Shown here: in pieces, positions 24,626 to 32,741 of the stretch
Layout: every line of letters begins with the position of its first letter
Numbering within the stretch: position 1 is the first letter of the stretch
DNA from: Nocardia wallacei
GTDB taxonomy: Bacteria; Actinomycetota; Actinomycetes; Mycobacteriales; Mycobacteriaceae
Assembly: GCF_029869545.1 (NCBI RefSeq)
Contig: NZ_JARWQD010000382.1
Location: 1-37,278 of the forward strand
Direction: 5' to 3'
DNA: 37,278 bases
The notes under the pieces: model-generated
Seen by the model: only the letters and a program-made list of their open reading frames with translations
Database searches by the model: none
Told to the model about the DNA's origin: nothing
Translations under genes and position numbers: made by a program

Positions 24626-25173
24626 CCCGCGAAACCATGGTCCGGATCGGCGTGCTGCTGTGGCTGGCCGTCGTCTACATGGCGCTGTGGGGCGATCTGA
24701 GCGTCGGGAACGCGCTGGCCGGGCTCGCGATCGGGGCGCTGATCATGGTGGCGCTGCCGCTGCCGCGGATTCCCATCTCCGGCCGCTTGCATCCCCTGTC
24801 GCTGCTCGAATTGATCGCGGTCGGTTCGTATTACGCCATCGAGTCCAGTCTGCAGATCGCCTGGTTCGCGATCCGCCCGCGCGGGGCGCCGGTGTCGGGG
24901 GTGCTGCGGGTCCGGATGTCCATCCGCTCGGACCTGGTATTCGTGCTGTGCACGGATGTGCTGAATCTGATTCCCGGCACCATGGTGCTGGAGCTGGACC
25001 GCACCACGCATACGGTCTGGGTGCACGTGCTCGACGTGGGCAGCGACGCCGCGGTCGAGAAGTTCTACCACACCACCCGCCGGCTGGAGCGGCTGCTGAT
25101 CCGCACCTTCGAACGGCCGGAGGAGTGGCACGAGACATCCAGTCCGGCAACCTTTTCCGAGGAGGAGCGATGA
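24622..25173 (+). CDS. mrpE: Mrp Na+/H+ antiporter subunit E
   Basis: 183-residue subunit with two N-terminal helix pairs (RIGVLLWLAVVYMALWG, NALAGLAIGALIMVALPLP, LLELIAVGSYYAIESSLQIA) followed by a soluble domain. The MrpE signature is seen in RSDLVFVLCTDVLNLIPGTM and VHVLDVGSDAAVEKFY. MrpE shapes the periplasmic-membrane part of the complex; no catalytic motif is expected. ATGA overlap at both ends keeps it in the operon. Confidence 0.94.
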   Translation: MTRETMVRIGVLLWLAVVYMALWGDLSVGNALAGLAIGALIMVALPLPRIPISGRLHPLSLLELIAVGSYYAIESSLQIAWFAIRPRGAPVSGVLRVRMSIRSDLVFVLCTDVLNLIPGTMVLELDRTTHTVWVHVLDVGSDAAVEKFYHTTRRLERLLIRTFERPEEWHETSSPATFSEEER

Positions 25174-25430
25174 CGGTCGTCGCGATCGCCGCCGCGGTGC
25201 TGCTGATCGGCGCGGCCCTGCTGACCAGCTACCGGGTGCTGGCGGGGCCGAGCACCCTGGACCGGGTGGTCGGCATAGACTCGCTGGTCGGCATCGCCGC
25301 CGCGGGCCTGGCGGTGTGGGCGGCCTACAGCAACGACGCCACCGTGCTGCCCGCCATCGTGGCGCTCGCGCTGGTGGGCTTCCTCGGCTCGGCCGCGGTG
25401 TCCCGGTTCCGGGTGCGGGACGACCGATGA
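25170..25430 (+). CDS. mrpF: Mrp Na+/H+ antiporter subunit F
   Basis: 86 residues with three helices, beginning MTVVAIAAAVLLIGAALLTS and containing the family motif YRVLAGPSTLDRVVGIDSL, in which the GP-T-DR-x3-D pattern is diagnostic of MrpF. The start overlaps the mrpE stop and follows GGAGGAG. ATGA overlap with mrpG. Confidence 0.95.
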   Translation: MTVVAIAAAVLLIGAALLTSYRVLAGPSTLDRVVGIDSLVGIAAAGLAVWAAYSNDATVLPAIVALALVGFLGSAAVSRFRVRDDR

Positions 25431-25774
25431 CGGCCTGGCTCGATACCGCGCTGCGCTGGGTGTCCTATGTCCTGATCGTGTTCGGGGCGGGGCTGGCGTT
25501 CACCGCCGCGATCGCGATCCTGCGCTTCCCGGACACGCTGTCGCGCATGCACGCCGCCACCAAGCCCCAGGTGGTCGGCCTGGTGCTGATCCTGATCGGC
25601 GCCACGATCCAGCTGCGCGGCCACGGCAACGTGTGGATGCTGGTGCTGGTGGGCCTGTTCACCCTGCTCACCGCCCCCGCCATCGCCCACCTCATCGGCC
25701 GCACCGCCTATCGCGAGCAGCGCGATCGCGACGGTCTGCTGCTGATCAACGAACTCGGCGACGACGTGGACTGA
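25427..25774 (+). CDS. mrpG: Mrp Na+/H+ antiporter subunit G
   Basis: 115 residues, three helices, with the MrpG motif AILRFPDTLSRMHAATKPQ, where the RFPD-x3-R-x-HA pattern is diagnostic. It is the last gene of the operon. The tail-to-tail gap to the PAP2 gene is only 12 bp, with no obvious hairpin. Confidence 0.95.
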   Translation: MTAWLDTALRWVSYVLIVFGAGLAFTAAIAILRFPDTLSRMHAATKPQVVGLVLILIGATIQLRGHGNVWMLVLVGLFTLLTAPAIAHLIGRTAYREQRDRDGLLLINELGDDVD

Positions 25775-25786
25775 CGGGGTACCGGC

Positions 25787-27088
25787 CTACCGCGCGTGCA
25801 GCGCTTGCGCGTCGGCCGTCCGCGACTGCGGACTCCGGGCGAACCACGTCGTGTGGAACATCCAGACGTAGGCCGCGAACGCGCCCAGCATGACCAGTCC
25901 CGCCGGAATCGGATGCTCGGCGATGACCACGGCGAGGAATCGGTAGGACAGCAGGAGCGCGGCCAGCAGCGCCGCACCCCCGGCGACCAGCCGGATGCGG
26001 GTGCGATCCCAGCCGCGTTCGGGGGCGCGCAGCGCGGATTCGACGGTCAGGCACAGCACCGCGCCCGCCAGCAGGTCGGCGCCGTAGTGGTAGCCGAAGC
26101 CGAGCGTCGCGGTCAGCGTGGCCAGCAGCCAGAAGGTGCCGCCCCAGCGCAGCCAGCGCGGCGCCGGGGAGCCGTCGGCGGCGCGGCGCGAATGCAGGAA
26201 AACCGTGGTGGCCCAGGCGGTGTGCATGGAGGGCATGCAGTTGCGCGGGGTGACGTCGTCGAACGGCAGCACGCCCGGCGCAGGGTCGAGCGGCGGCACG
26301 ATCTGCGGCCAGTAGTTGCCGATCTGCAGCCCGTGGCCGTCCGGGCCGAAGGCGAACATCGGGCCGACCACCGGGAACAGCACGTACACCACCGGACCGA
26401 CGAGACCCAGCACCAGGAAGGTCCGGACCAGGTAGTGGCTCGGCCACACCCCGGTCGACGCGACCCGCCGCAGCTGCCAGGCCGCGACCACCATCGCCGC
26501 CACCGGCAGCTCGATGTACACCCAGTGCAGCACCGCGTACACCACCGGGCCGAGCGCGTCGATCGCCTGCCCCAGCAGCCACGACGGCTGCCCGAACGCG
26601 TGATCGGCCAGCAGCACGTAGCGGTCCAGCACGTCCGGCCCGGCCATCACCGTGACGTGCAACCAGACATCGCCGACCTTGGTGGCGAGGATCAGCAGCG
26701 CGCCGAGCGCGGCCGCGTGCAGCGCGTTGCGGCGATCGCGCCCCTCCCAGCCGAACCAGGCGACCAGCGCCAGCCCGGTCAGCGCGATCACCGCGCCGTT
26801 GCCGATGGTCACCGAGCCGCCCAGGAGCACCCGCACCACCGCGAACACCACATCGATCGCCAGCGCGATTCCCAGCGTGACGAACCGCCGTCGCCACGAC
26901 AGCCCGACCAGCGCCAGCGCCAGCCCCGCCCACGGCACCGATACCGACTTCGGCGTGCCCGCGTAGTCGGCCCACAGGCTCTGCAGCGGGCCCTCGAAAC
27001 CGTTGCGGGAGGCCACGATCTGCAGCGCGATCAGCAGCACGGGCACGGCGGCCACCGCCGCCGCCACCAGGACCCGCTTCGACGGCAT
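25787..27088 (-). CDS. PAP2/inositol phosphorylceramide synthase-like membrane protein
   Basis: 433-residue polytopic protein with about eleven helices. The phosphatidic acid phosphatase type 2 active site is present: PRNCMPSMHTAW (H289) and GYHYGADLLAG (H334, D338), as in the Aur1/IPC-synthase-like branch of PAP2 enzymes, which move or hydrolyse lipid-linked phosphate groups at the outer membrane face. The classic first KxxxxxxRP motif is not obvious, as in other Aur1-type members. Substrate not predictable; a membrane phospholipid or polyprenyl phosphate is likely. ATG 27088 precedes the first helix closely; an upstream ATG at 27151 is also possible. Neither has a clear Shine-Dalgarno. Confidence 0.8.
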   Translation of the reverse strand: MPSKRVLVAAAVAAVPVLLIALQIVASRNGFEGPLQSLWADYAGTPKSVSVPWAGLALALVGLSWRRRFVTLGIALAIDVVFAVVRVLLGGSVTIGNGAVIALTGLALVAWFGWEGRDRRNALHAAALGALLILATKVGDVWLHVTVMAGPDVLDRYVLLADHAFGQPSWLLGQAIDALGPVVYAVLHWVYIELPVAAMVVAAWQLRRVASTGVWPSHYLVRTFLVLGLVGPVVYVLFPVVGPMFAFGPDGHGLQIGNYWPQIVPPLDPAPGVLPFDDVTPRNCMPSMHTAWATTVFLHSRRAADGSPAPRWLRWGGTFWLLATLTATLGFGYHYGADLLAGAVLCLTVESALRAPERGWDRTRIRLVAGGAALLAALLLSYRFLAVVIAEHPIPAGLVMLGAFAAYVWMFHTTWFARSPQSRTADAQALHAR

Positions 27089-27229
27089 CCGGCTACGGCG
27101 AGCGTCACCACCGAAGTCGGAGCGCGGGTCGTCGAGTAGCACGACGACCATAGTAAACGGCCGATGAACGCCGCCCCGCTGGCCAGCTGAACGGCCGGTC
27201 ACCGATCGGCGACGCACCCCGCGCCGGGG

Positions 27230-28381
27230 TCACGATCCGATCTGGTTGTCGAGTTCCTTGACCAGGGCGTCCACCACCGCGACCAGGTCGCCCTGGGCCG
27301 CGGCGGCCACGCGGCGCTGGCGTTGGTAGGAGGCCCCGCGCTTGGGGATGTCGGAGACCAGGGACAGTTCCTGCTCGCAGCCGAGCCGTTTCGCGGTCGG
27401 CTCGAGGCGGTTGAGCAGCTCCGCCAGGTCGTCGGTGACCAGGCGCTCGTTGCTGTCGGTGTCGGTGATGATGATCGCGTCCAGGCCGTAACGTGCTGCG
27501 CGCCACTTGTTTTCCTGCACATGCCACGGCGGGATGGTGGGCATGGTCTCGCCCGCCTCCACTCGGCGGTCGAGGTCGACGATCAGGCAGTGGATCAGTG
27601 CGACGAGCGCGGAAAGCTCCATGCGCGTGGGGATTCCGTCGCACACGCGTACCTCGATCGTGCCCCATTTCGGCGCCGGCCGGATATCCCAGTGCATGCC
27701 GCCGAGCTGCTCGATCACCCCGGTCTTCATCTGGTCGTGCACGAAACCCTCGAACTGCGACCAGTTCTCGAACTGGAACGGCAGCCCGGCGGTGGGCAGT
27801 TGCTGGAACATCAGCGCCCGATTGCTGGCGTATCCGGTGTCGATTCCGGCCCACATCGGCGACGAGGCCGACAGCGCCAGTAGATGGGGATACGACAGCA
27901 GCAGCGTATTGAGAATCGGAAAGACCTTCTCCGGGTGGGAAACCCCGACGTGCACGTGCACGCCCCAGATCAGCATCTGCCGCCCCCACCACTGGGTGCG
28001 CTCGATGAGTTCGTCGTAATGCGCTGTGCGCGTGAGCTGTTGGGTCGACCACTGCGCGAACGGGTGGGTACCGGCGCAGAACAGGTCCACACCCGCGCGA
28101 TCGGCGGCAGCACGCACGGCGTCCATGGTGCCGCTCAGATCGTCGAGCACCTCGCCCACCGTGTCGTGCACGCCGCTGACGAGCTCGACGGTGTTCTTCA
28201 GCAGTTCCTTGGTGATCTGCGGGGTGCCGTCGTGCGCGCGCAGGTCACCGACCGCGTCGAAGACCGCGGCGGCCTGGTTGGACAGGTTGCGGGTCTGCTT
28301 GTCGACGAGCGCGATCTCCCACTCGACGCCCAGCGTGGGGCGGGGCGAGCTGTTCCACTGAACCTGACCGACCCCGCCCAT
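27230..28381 (-). CDS. Carboxylate-amine ligase, YbdK/GCS2 family (Rv0433 type)
   Basis: 383-residue member of the glutamate-cysteine ligase 2 family. The N-terminal LGVEWEIALVDKQT is the family's first acidic, metal-binding strand. Other marks are GTHPFAQWSTQQLTR, MLIWGVHVHVGVSH (nucleotide/metal-binding HVHVG) and TIEVRVCDGIPTRMELSALVAL in part. It probably joins a carboxylate to an amine using ATP through an acyl-phosphate. True gamma-glutamylcysteine synthesis is unlikely to be its main role in mycothiol-producing actinobacteria. sodC ends 13 nt upstream, in the same order as in mycobacteria. Confidence 0.85.
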   Translation of the reverse strand: MGGVGQVQWNSSPRPTLGVEWEIALVDKQTRNLSNQAAAVFDAVGDLRAHDGTPQITKELLKNTVELVSGVHDTVGEVLDDLSGTMDAVRAAADRAGVDLFCAGTHPFAQWSTQQLTRTAHYDELIERTQWWGRQMLIWGVHVHVGVSHPEKVFPILNTLLLSYPHLLALSASSPMWAGIDTGYASNRALMFQQLPTAGLPFQFENWSQFEGFVHDQMKTGVIEQLGGMHWDIRPAPKWGTIEVRVCDGIPTRMELSALVALIHCLIVDLDRRVEAGETMPTIPPWHVQENKWRAARYGLDAIIITDTDSNERLVTDDLAELLNRLEPTAKRLGCEQELSLVSDIPKRGASYQRQRRVAAAAQGDLVAVVDALVKELDNQIGS

Positions 28382-28394
28382 GGCATACCCGCGC

Positions 28395-29111
28395 TTACCC
28401 GACTACGCCACAGGCAACCCGGCCTCCCGCGTCACCGGTCGCCTTCGTCTCGGCGTCCGGTCCGGCGGTGCCGTTGGCCTGCGTGTATCGGTTCGGAATG
28501 TTCCCGAAGTTGTCCGCACCGGCGTGGATCATCAGGGCCTTGCCCTTCAGGTCGTCCAGGGTGACGGAGTCGGTGGTGGTGACCAGCTTGGCGGTGCCGT
28601 CCTGACGCACCGCGAGCGAGGTGAGATCGCCGCTGGCCGGGTGCGCGCTCTGGTCGCCGACCTGCAGATGCCCGCCCGCGGACAGGAAGTTGCCGGCCGG
28701 GCCGCCCGAGGGCGCCGTGGAGTTGGCCTCACACTTGCCGAACTGGTGGAAATGCAGGCCGTGGAAGCCGGGCTCGAGGCCGTGCGCCTCGACGGTGATC
28801 TGCAGGTGGTTGCCGGACTTGGCGATCGAGGCGGTGCCGACCTGGCCACCGGTGGGGTTCTTCAGCAGCACCGAGACCGCCTCGCCCGCGGGCGCCGAAC
28901 CGTTGCCGTGCTCGGCGCCGTGTCCGGTGCCGTGCTCGCCGCTACCGCCGGCCTCACCCGCCTCGGACGAGCCCGTCCACACCGGCGGTGTGGTCCCCTT
29001 GACGTCACTCGACTCCTGGCTGTTGGTGCAGGCCGCGAGGCCGAACACCGCGACCGCCAGCACCGGGGTCACAGTCCGCCAGGACGGGCGACGAGTTGTG
29101 GACGGGGCCAT
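28395..29111 (-). CDS. sodC: Cu/Zn superoxide dismutase lipoprotein
   Basis: 238 residues. The signal PVLAVAVFGLAAC ends in lipobox GLAAC, placing the enzyme on the outside of the membrane. A Gly/Glu/His-rich linker (GSGEHGTGHGAEHGNG) follows. The dismutase domain contains GFHGLHFHQFGKC (copper-binding HxH and first disulfide Cys), GGHLQVGDQSAHPASGDLTSL, MIHAGADNFG (copper His) and DAGGRVACGVVG (second disulfide Cys). The zinc subloop is reduced, as in M. tuberculosis SodC, which is reported to lack zinc. It detoxifies extracellular superoxide. AGGAG 8 nt upstream of ATG 29111 supports the start; the AT-rich repeats at 29122-29150 overlap this region. Confidence 0.93.
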   Translation of the reverse strand: MAPSTTRRPSWRTVTPVLAVAVFGLAACTNSQESSDVKGTTPPVWTGSSEAGEAGGSGEHGTGHGAEHGNGSAPAGEAVSVLLKNPTGGQVGTASIAKSGNHLQITVEAHGLEPGFHGLHFHQFGKCEANSTAPSGGPAGNFLSAGGHLQVGDQSAHPASGDLTSLAVRQDGTAKLVTTTDSVTLDDLKGKALMIHAGADNFGNIPNRYTQANGTAGPDAETKATGDAGGRVACGVVG

Positions 29112-29121
29112 CGGGGAACTC

Positions 29122-29150
29122 CTTTACGAGTACCGAGTTTACGAGTAAAG
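29122..29150 (-). promoter_or_regulatory. AT-rich direct and inverted repeats upstream of sodC
   Basis: On the plus strand TTTACGAGTA occurs twice (29123-29132 and 29138-29147), 15 bp apart. On the minus strand the distal copy is part of a palindrome TTTAC-TC-GTAAA. The proximal copy runs into the ribosome binding site AAAGGAG. This may be an operator or a translation-control element. Confidence 0.45.
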
Positions 29151-29237
29151 CTGAGTGGACAGATTCGTTACCGGACAAGATGATGCCAGAGCCGTTATCC
29201 AGTTGAGGCGTCGGGCTCGGTTGCCCGAGACGACCGT

Positions 29238-29804
29238 TCAGTTCCCTGTGACGATTACGATCACGCCGGGCGGCGAGTTCGCGATTCCGGCGAATCGGGG
29301 CTCGGCGGTGACGCCCAAATCCTCGGCGATCTCCCGGGCCGCCGCCTGCTCGCCAGGCGTATTTCCGTAGTAGACGGTGGTTTTCGGGACCACGCCGCCG
29401 GGATAGTTGCCCGTTTCCGCGATGGTCCACCCCTCCGCGGAGAGCTGACCCGCGGTGCGCGCGGCCAGGCCCGCGACGGTGCTGTTGTTGAGCACGCGGA
29501 CGGGAACCGACTTGTCCGCGCCCGCGAGCGTGGTCGGCGCGGCGGTGGTGGTCTGCGGCGGCGCGGTGGTCGTGGTGGTGGGCTGCGGCGCGGCCGAGGT
29601 GGTGGTCGCGACCGGCTTCGACGCGGTGGTGCTGGTGGGCTGGCCCTGCGTCGCCTGTCCCTGTGTCGAGGTCTCCGCACCCTCGGAGTCGGAGCTCGAC
29701 AGCGACATCGCGCCGAGGCCGGCGAACACGATGGCCAGGGCGATCAGCACCATCGCGAGCGCTCGCAGCGGCGGTCCACCGGAGGGCGGATTGGGGTTGC
29801 TCAC
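29238..29804 (-). CDS. virR: LytR_C domain membrane protein (VirR/Rv0431 type)
   Basis: 188 residues: short cytoplasmic N-terminus, one membrane helix (ALAMVLIALAIVFAGLGAMS), a long Thr/Pro/Ala-rich extracytoplasmic linker (about residues 40-95), and a C-terminal LytR_C domain with PVRVLNNSTVAGLAARTAG and GNYPGGVVPKTTVYYG. Its position between the DUF3263 gene and sodC matches Rv0431 (VirR) of M. tuberculosis, implicated there in cell-wall remodelling and vesicle release (recalled). LytR_C domains are thought to bind wall polymers. It follows the DUF3263 gene by 39 nt, probably cotranscribed. Confidence 0.88.
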   Translation of the reverse strand: MSNPNPPSGGPPLRALAMVLIALAIVFAGLGAMSLSSSDSEGAETSTQGQATQGQPTSTTASKPVATTTSAAPQPTTTTTAPPQTTTAAPTTLAGADKSVPVRVLNNSTVAGLAARTAGQLSAEGWTIAETGNYPGGVVPKTTVYYGNTPGEQAAAREIAEDLGVTAEPRFAGIANSPPGVIVIVTGN

Positions 29805-29843
29805 CGGGTCGACCCTAGTCTCCCGCGGACGTGGGCGCCCGCA

Positions 29844-30155
29844 TCACACCTGGAAGCCCAGGCGCCGTGCGGCGCGGGCCTTCTGCCGGCTGGCCCGCAG
29901 CCGCCGCAGCCGCTTCACCAGCATCGGATCGGCGGCCAGCGCCTCGGGCTTGTCGACGACGGCGTTGAGGACCTGGTAGTAGCGGGTGGCCGACATGCCG
30001 AACAGCTCGCGGATGGCCTCCTCCTTGGCCCCCGCGTACTTCCACCATTTGCGCTCGAAATCGAGAATGTCGAGTTCGCGGCGGGTCAGTCCGCTGGCAT
30101 CCGCGGAAGAGCTGTCCTCGCTTGCGGATAAGTTCCGGGCCGCTGCGCTGTCCAT
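29844..30155 (-). CDS. DUF3263 family protein (Rv0430 type)
   Basis: 103-residue basic protein. The core GLTRRELDILDFERKWWKYA, followed by AKEEAIRELFGMSATRYYQVLN, is the DUF3263 signature: a compact helical domain that reads like a helix-turn-helix (EEAIRELFGMSATRYYQVL). The tail KRLRRLRASRQKARAARR is strongly basic. DNA binding is plausible but unproven. It is divergent from def across a 169-bp gap (30156-30324) in which I see no gene. Confidence 0.9.
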   Translation of the reverse strand: MDSAAARNLSASEDSSSADASGLTRRELDILDFERKWWKYAGAKEEAIRELFGMSATRYYQVLNAVVDKPEALAADPMLVKRLRRLRASRQKARAARRLGFQV

Positions 30156-30324
30156 ATCGCTCCCTCGCCGAGTTACACCTGACGACTGCGTCCAGGGCTG
30201 CTATACGTCGTCGCTCATTCAACCACGAACGGCCGCGTTCCCCGCTCGGTCCTCCGGCGTGTCGGACGGTGCCGACGTGTCCACTGCCACGGGCGGTTCC
30301 GGCGTCCGCGTAAAGTGACCGACC

Positions 30325-30915
30325 ATGGCGATTCTCCCGATCCGCGTCGTCGGCGATCCCGTTCTGCACACTCCGACCGAGCAGGTCACCCAGTCGCCGG
30401 AGGAGCTCGCGGAGCTGATCGCGGACATGTACGAGACGCTCGACGCCGCCAACGGCGTCGGACTCGCGGCCAACCAGGTCGGTGTCTCGCTGCGGCTTTT
30501 CGTCTACGACTGCCCCGACGTCGGCGCGGACGGCGCGATGAACCGCCGCCGCGGCGCGGTGATCAATCCGGTGCTGGAGACCTCGGAGATTCCGGAGACG
30601 ATGCCGGATCCCGACGACGACGAGGAGGGCTGCCTGTCGGTGCCGGGCGAGCAGTTCCCGACCGGCCGTGCGGACTGGGCCCGCGTCACCGGCACCGATG
30701 AGCGGGGCAATCCGGTCGATATCGAGGGCAAGGGCTTCTTCGCCCGGATGCTGCAGCACGAGGTCGGCCATCTCGACGGCTTCCTGTACGTGGACGTGCT
30801 GATCGGGCGCAACGCCCGCGCGGCGAAGAAGGCGATCAAGCGCAACGGCTGGGGCGTACCGGGTTTGAGCTGGGTGCCGGGCGAGGTGCCGGACCCCTTC
30901 GGACATGACGACTGA
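30325..30915 (+). CDS. def: Peptide deformylase
   Basis: 196-residue metalloenzyme that removes the formyl group from nascent proteins. All three motifs are present: GVGLAANQ (motif 1, Q51), EEGCLSVPG (motif 2, metal ligand C103) and QHEVGHLDG (motif 3, ligands H145 and H149, catalytic E146). HEVGH replaces the more usual HExDH, as in other actinobacterial enzymes. The acidic insert PDPDDDEEG before motif 2 and the basic C-terminus (AAKKAIKRNGW) are typical of the mycobacterial form. The stop overlaps the acetyltransferase start by 11 nt. Confidence 0.97.
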   Translation: MAILPIRVVGDPVLHTPTEQVTQSPEELAELIADMYETLDAANGVGLAANQVGVSLRLFVYDCPDVGADGAMNRRRGAVINPVLETSEIPETMPDPDDDEEGCLSVPGEQFPTGRADWARVTGTDERGNPVDIEGKGFFARMLQHEVGHLDGFLYVDVLIGRNARAAKKAIKRNGWGVPGLSWVPGEVPDPFGHDD

Positions 30916-31867
30916 ACTTCCCGACATCCCGCCCGGACGGCGGGTGGTGGTGCGGTATCGGCTGCCGTCCGGCTATCCCCAGCAGTTCACCGACGTCATC
31001 GGCGAGCTGATGTCGCTGGATCCGCCGACCGTGCGCACCGCCGACGGTCAGACGGTGGCCATCGCCGCCGACCGCGTGGTGGCCATGAAACCCCTGGGGG
31101 CCAGGCCGATTCGCACCCGGGAGATCCGCGCTCTGGAGGCGGCCGCGACCGACGGCTGGCCGGGCCTGCGGCACACCCGGATCGACGGCTGGCTCGCGGC
31201 GGCCGGGAACGGATACACGAATCGAGCCAATTCCGCTGTGCCGCTGGGAAATTCGGAAGGTTCGGCCACCACCCATCCCGATACCCTGCACCGGATCGGC
31301 CGATGGTACACCGAGCAGGGCCTGCCGCTGCAGCTGCGGCTGCCCGACCGGCTGGCCCCGGTGCCGCCGGGCTGGCGGACCTGGGGCGAGACCGTCGTGC
31401 TGGGGATGGATATCGGCAATGCCGTTCTCCCGCAGGGCCCTTCGATGGTCCGGATCGAACCGCTGCCACCCGAGGCGTGGCTGGAGCTGGACCGATTCCA
31501 GGGCGAGGACACCGTTCCGGTGCCCCCGCCGCCGGTGGACGAGGAGGTCCTCACGGCGGTCCGGGACGGCGAGATCGGTTTCGCGGCACTGGGTTTGCCG
31601 ACCCCGCTCGCCGTCGGCCGGGGCGCGGTCACCGCGGCGCCCGACGGCCGCCGCTGGGTCGGGCTCACCTGCCTGGCCGTCGCGGCCCCGCACCGCCGCC
31701 ACGGCCTGGGCACGCTGATCTGCGCCGAACTGCTGCGCTGGGGACACCGCCGCGGCGCCACCCACGCCTACGTGCAGGTCGGGGTGGACAATGGTGGGGC
31801 GCTGGCGATGTACCGGGAGATGGGGTTCCTCGAACACCACCACTACCGCTACGCGGCACCGGCCTGA
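30905..31867 (+). CDS. GNAT family N-acetyltransferase (Rv0428c type)
   Basis: 320 residues. The first 90 form an SH3-like barrel-type segment (RRVVVRYRLPSGYPQQFTDVIGE in part, with DRVVAMKPL). A middle region follows with RHTRIDGWLAAAGNGYTNRANSA. The C-terminal GNAT domain (about 225-315) has the acetyl-CoA loop APHRRHGLGTLIC, strand YVQVGVDNGGALAMYREMGF and the usual terminal strand. The substrate is unknown. The unusual two-part architecture and position between def and exonuclease III match Rv0428c. It overlaps def. Confidence 0.9.
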   Translation: MTTELPDIPPGRRVVVRYRLPSGYPQQFTDVIGELMSLDPPTVRTADGQTVAIAADRVVAMKPLGARPIRTREIRALEAAATDGWPGLRHTRIDGWLAAAGNGYTNRANSAVPLGNSEGSATTHPDTLHRIGRWYTEQGLPLQLRLPDRLAPVPPGWRTWGETVVLGMDIGNAVLPQGPSMVRIEPLPPEAWLELDRFQGEDTVPVPPPPVDEEVLTAVRDGEIGFAALGLPTPLAVGRGAVTAAPDGRRWVGLTCLAVAAPHRRHGLGTLICAELLRWGHRRGATHAYVQVGVDNGGALAMYREMGFLEHHHYRYAAPA

Positions 31868-31914
31868 TCCGGTCTCCCGGCGCGGCGACAGATCGACGAG
31901 TGGACAGGGAGACG

Positions 31915-32736
31915 ATGGTATTTCGGCTGGCGACGTGGAATGTCAATTCGATTCGCTCGCGGCTGGATCGGGTGGTCTCATGGCTGGACCGCGCCGATAT
32001 CGATGTGCTGGCCCTACAGGAGACCAAGTGCCGCGACGACCAGTTCCCCACGGAGCGGTTCGAGGAGGCCGGATACGAGGTCGCGCACATCGGCCTCAGC
32101 CAGTGGAACGGGGTGGCGATCGCCTCCCGGGTCGGCCTCGAGGACGTCGAGATCGCCTTCCCCGGCCAGCCCGGATTCGACAAGGACGCGGGCGCCTCGC
32201 TGCTGAGCGCGCCCGTCGTGGAGGCCCGCGCGATCGGCGCCACCTGCGGCGGCGTGCGGGTGTGGAGCCTGTACGTGCCCAACGGCCGCACCCTCGACGA
32301 TCCGCACTACGCCTACAAGCTGGAATGGCTTGCCGCCCTGCGGGATACCGGCAGGAAATGGTTGAGCGACGACCCCGCGGCGCAGATCGCCCTGGTCGGC
32401 GACTGGAATATCGCGCCCACCGACGACGATGTCTGGTCGCCGGAGTTCTTCGAGGGCAAAACCCATGTCTCCCAACCGGAACGGGATGCCTTCCAGGCCA
32501 TCGTGGATACCGGTTTCGGTGATGTCATGCGGCCGTTCGCGCCGGGCCCCGGCGTCTACACCTATTGGGACTACACGCAATTGCGCTTCCCCCGTAAGGA
32601 GGGCATGCGCATCGACTTCGTCCTCGCCTCCCCCGCCCTCGCCGCCCGCGCCACCGATGCCGGGGTCGACCGCGAGGAGCGAAAGGGTAAGGGCCCCAGC
32701 GATCATGCGCCGGTGGTCGCCGAATTCGGCGGCTGA
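31915..32736 (+). CDS. xthA: Exodeoxyribonuclease III (AP endonuclease)
   Basis: 273-residue Mg-dependent nuclease of the exonuclease/endonuclease/phosphatase fold. It cuts DNA at abasic sites and removes 3' blocking groups in base excision repair. The active-site motifs are LATWNVNSIR (Asn), LALQETK (metal-binding Glu), SLYVPNGR, LVGDWNIAPTDDD (Asp/Asn pair), RIDFVLAS and the catalytic SDHAPVVAEF. ATG 31915 with AGGGAG upstream. The frame is open further upstream over the acetyltransferase but without homology. It ends 5 bp before the convergent membrane protein gene. Confidence 0.96.
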   Translation: MVFRLATWNVNSIRSRLDRVVSWLDRADIDVLALQETKCRDDQFPTERFEEAGYEVAHIGLSQWNGVAIASRVGLEDVEIAFPGQPGFDKDAGASLLSAPVVEARAIGATCGGVRVWSLYVPNGRTLDDPHYAYKLEWLAALRDTGRKWLSDDPAAQIALVGDWNIAPTDDDVWSPEFFEGKTHVSQPERDAFQAIVDTGFGDVMRPFAPGPGVYTYWDYTQLRFPRKEGMRIDFVLASPALAARATDAGVDREERKGKGPSDHAPVVAEFGG

Positions 32737-32741
32737 GCCGT

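Noticed and set aside
18303..27088. Recent genomic island carrying the Mrp operon
   Set aside because: Codon use and GC look the same as the neighbours, and there is no integrase, tRNA or flanking direct repeat.
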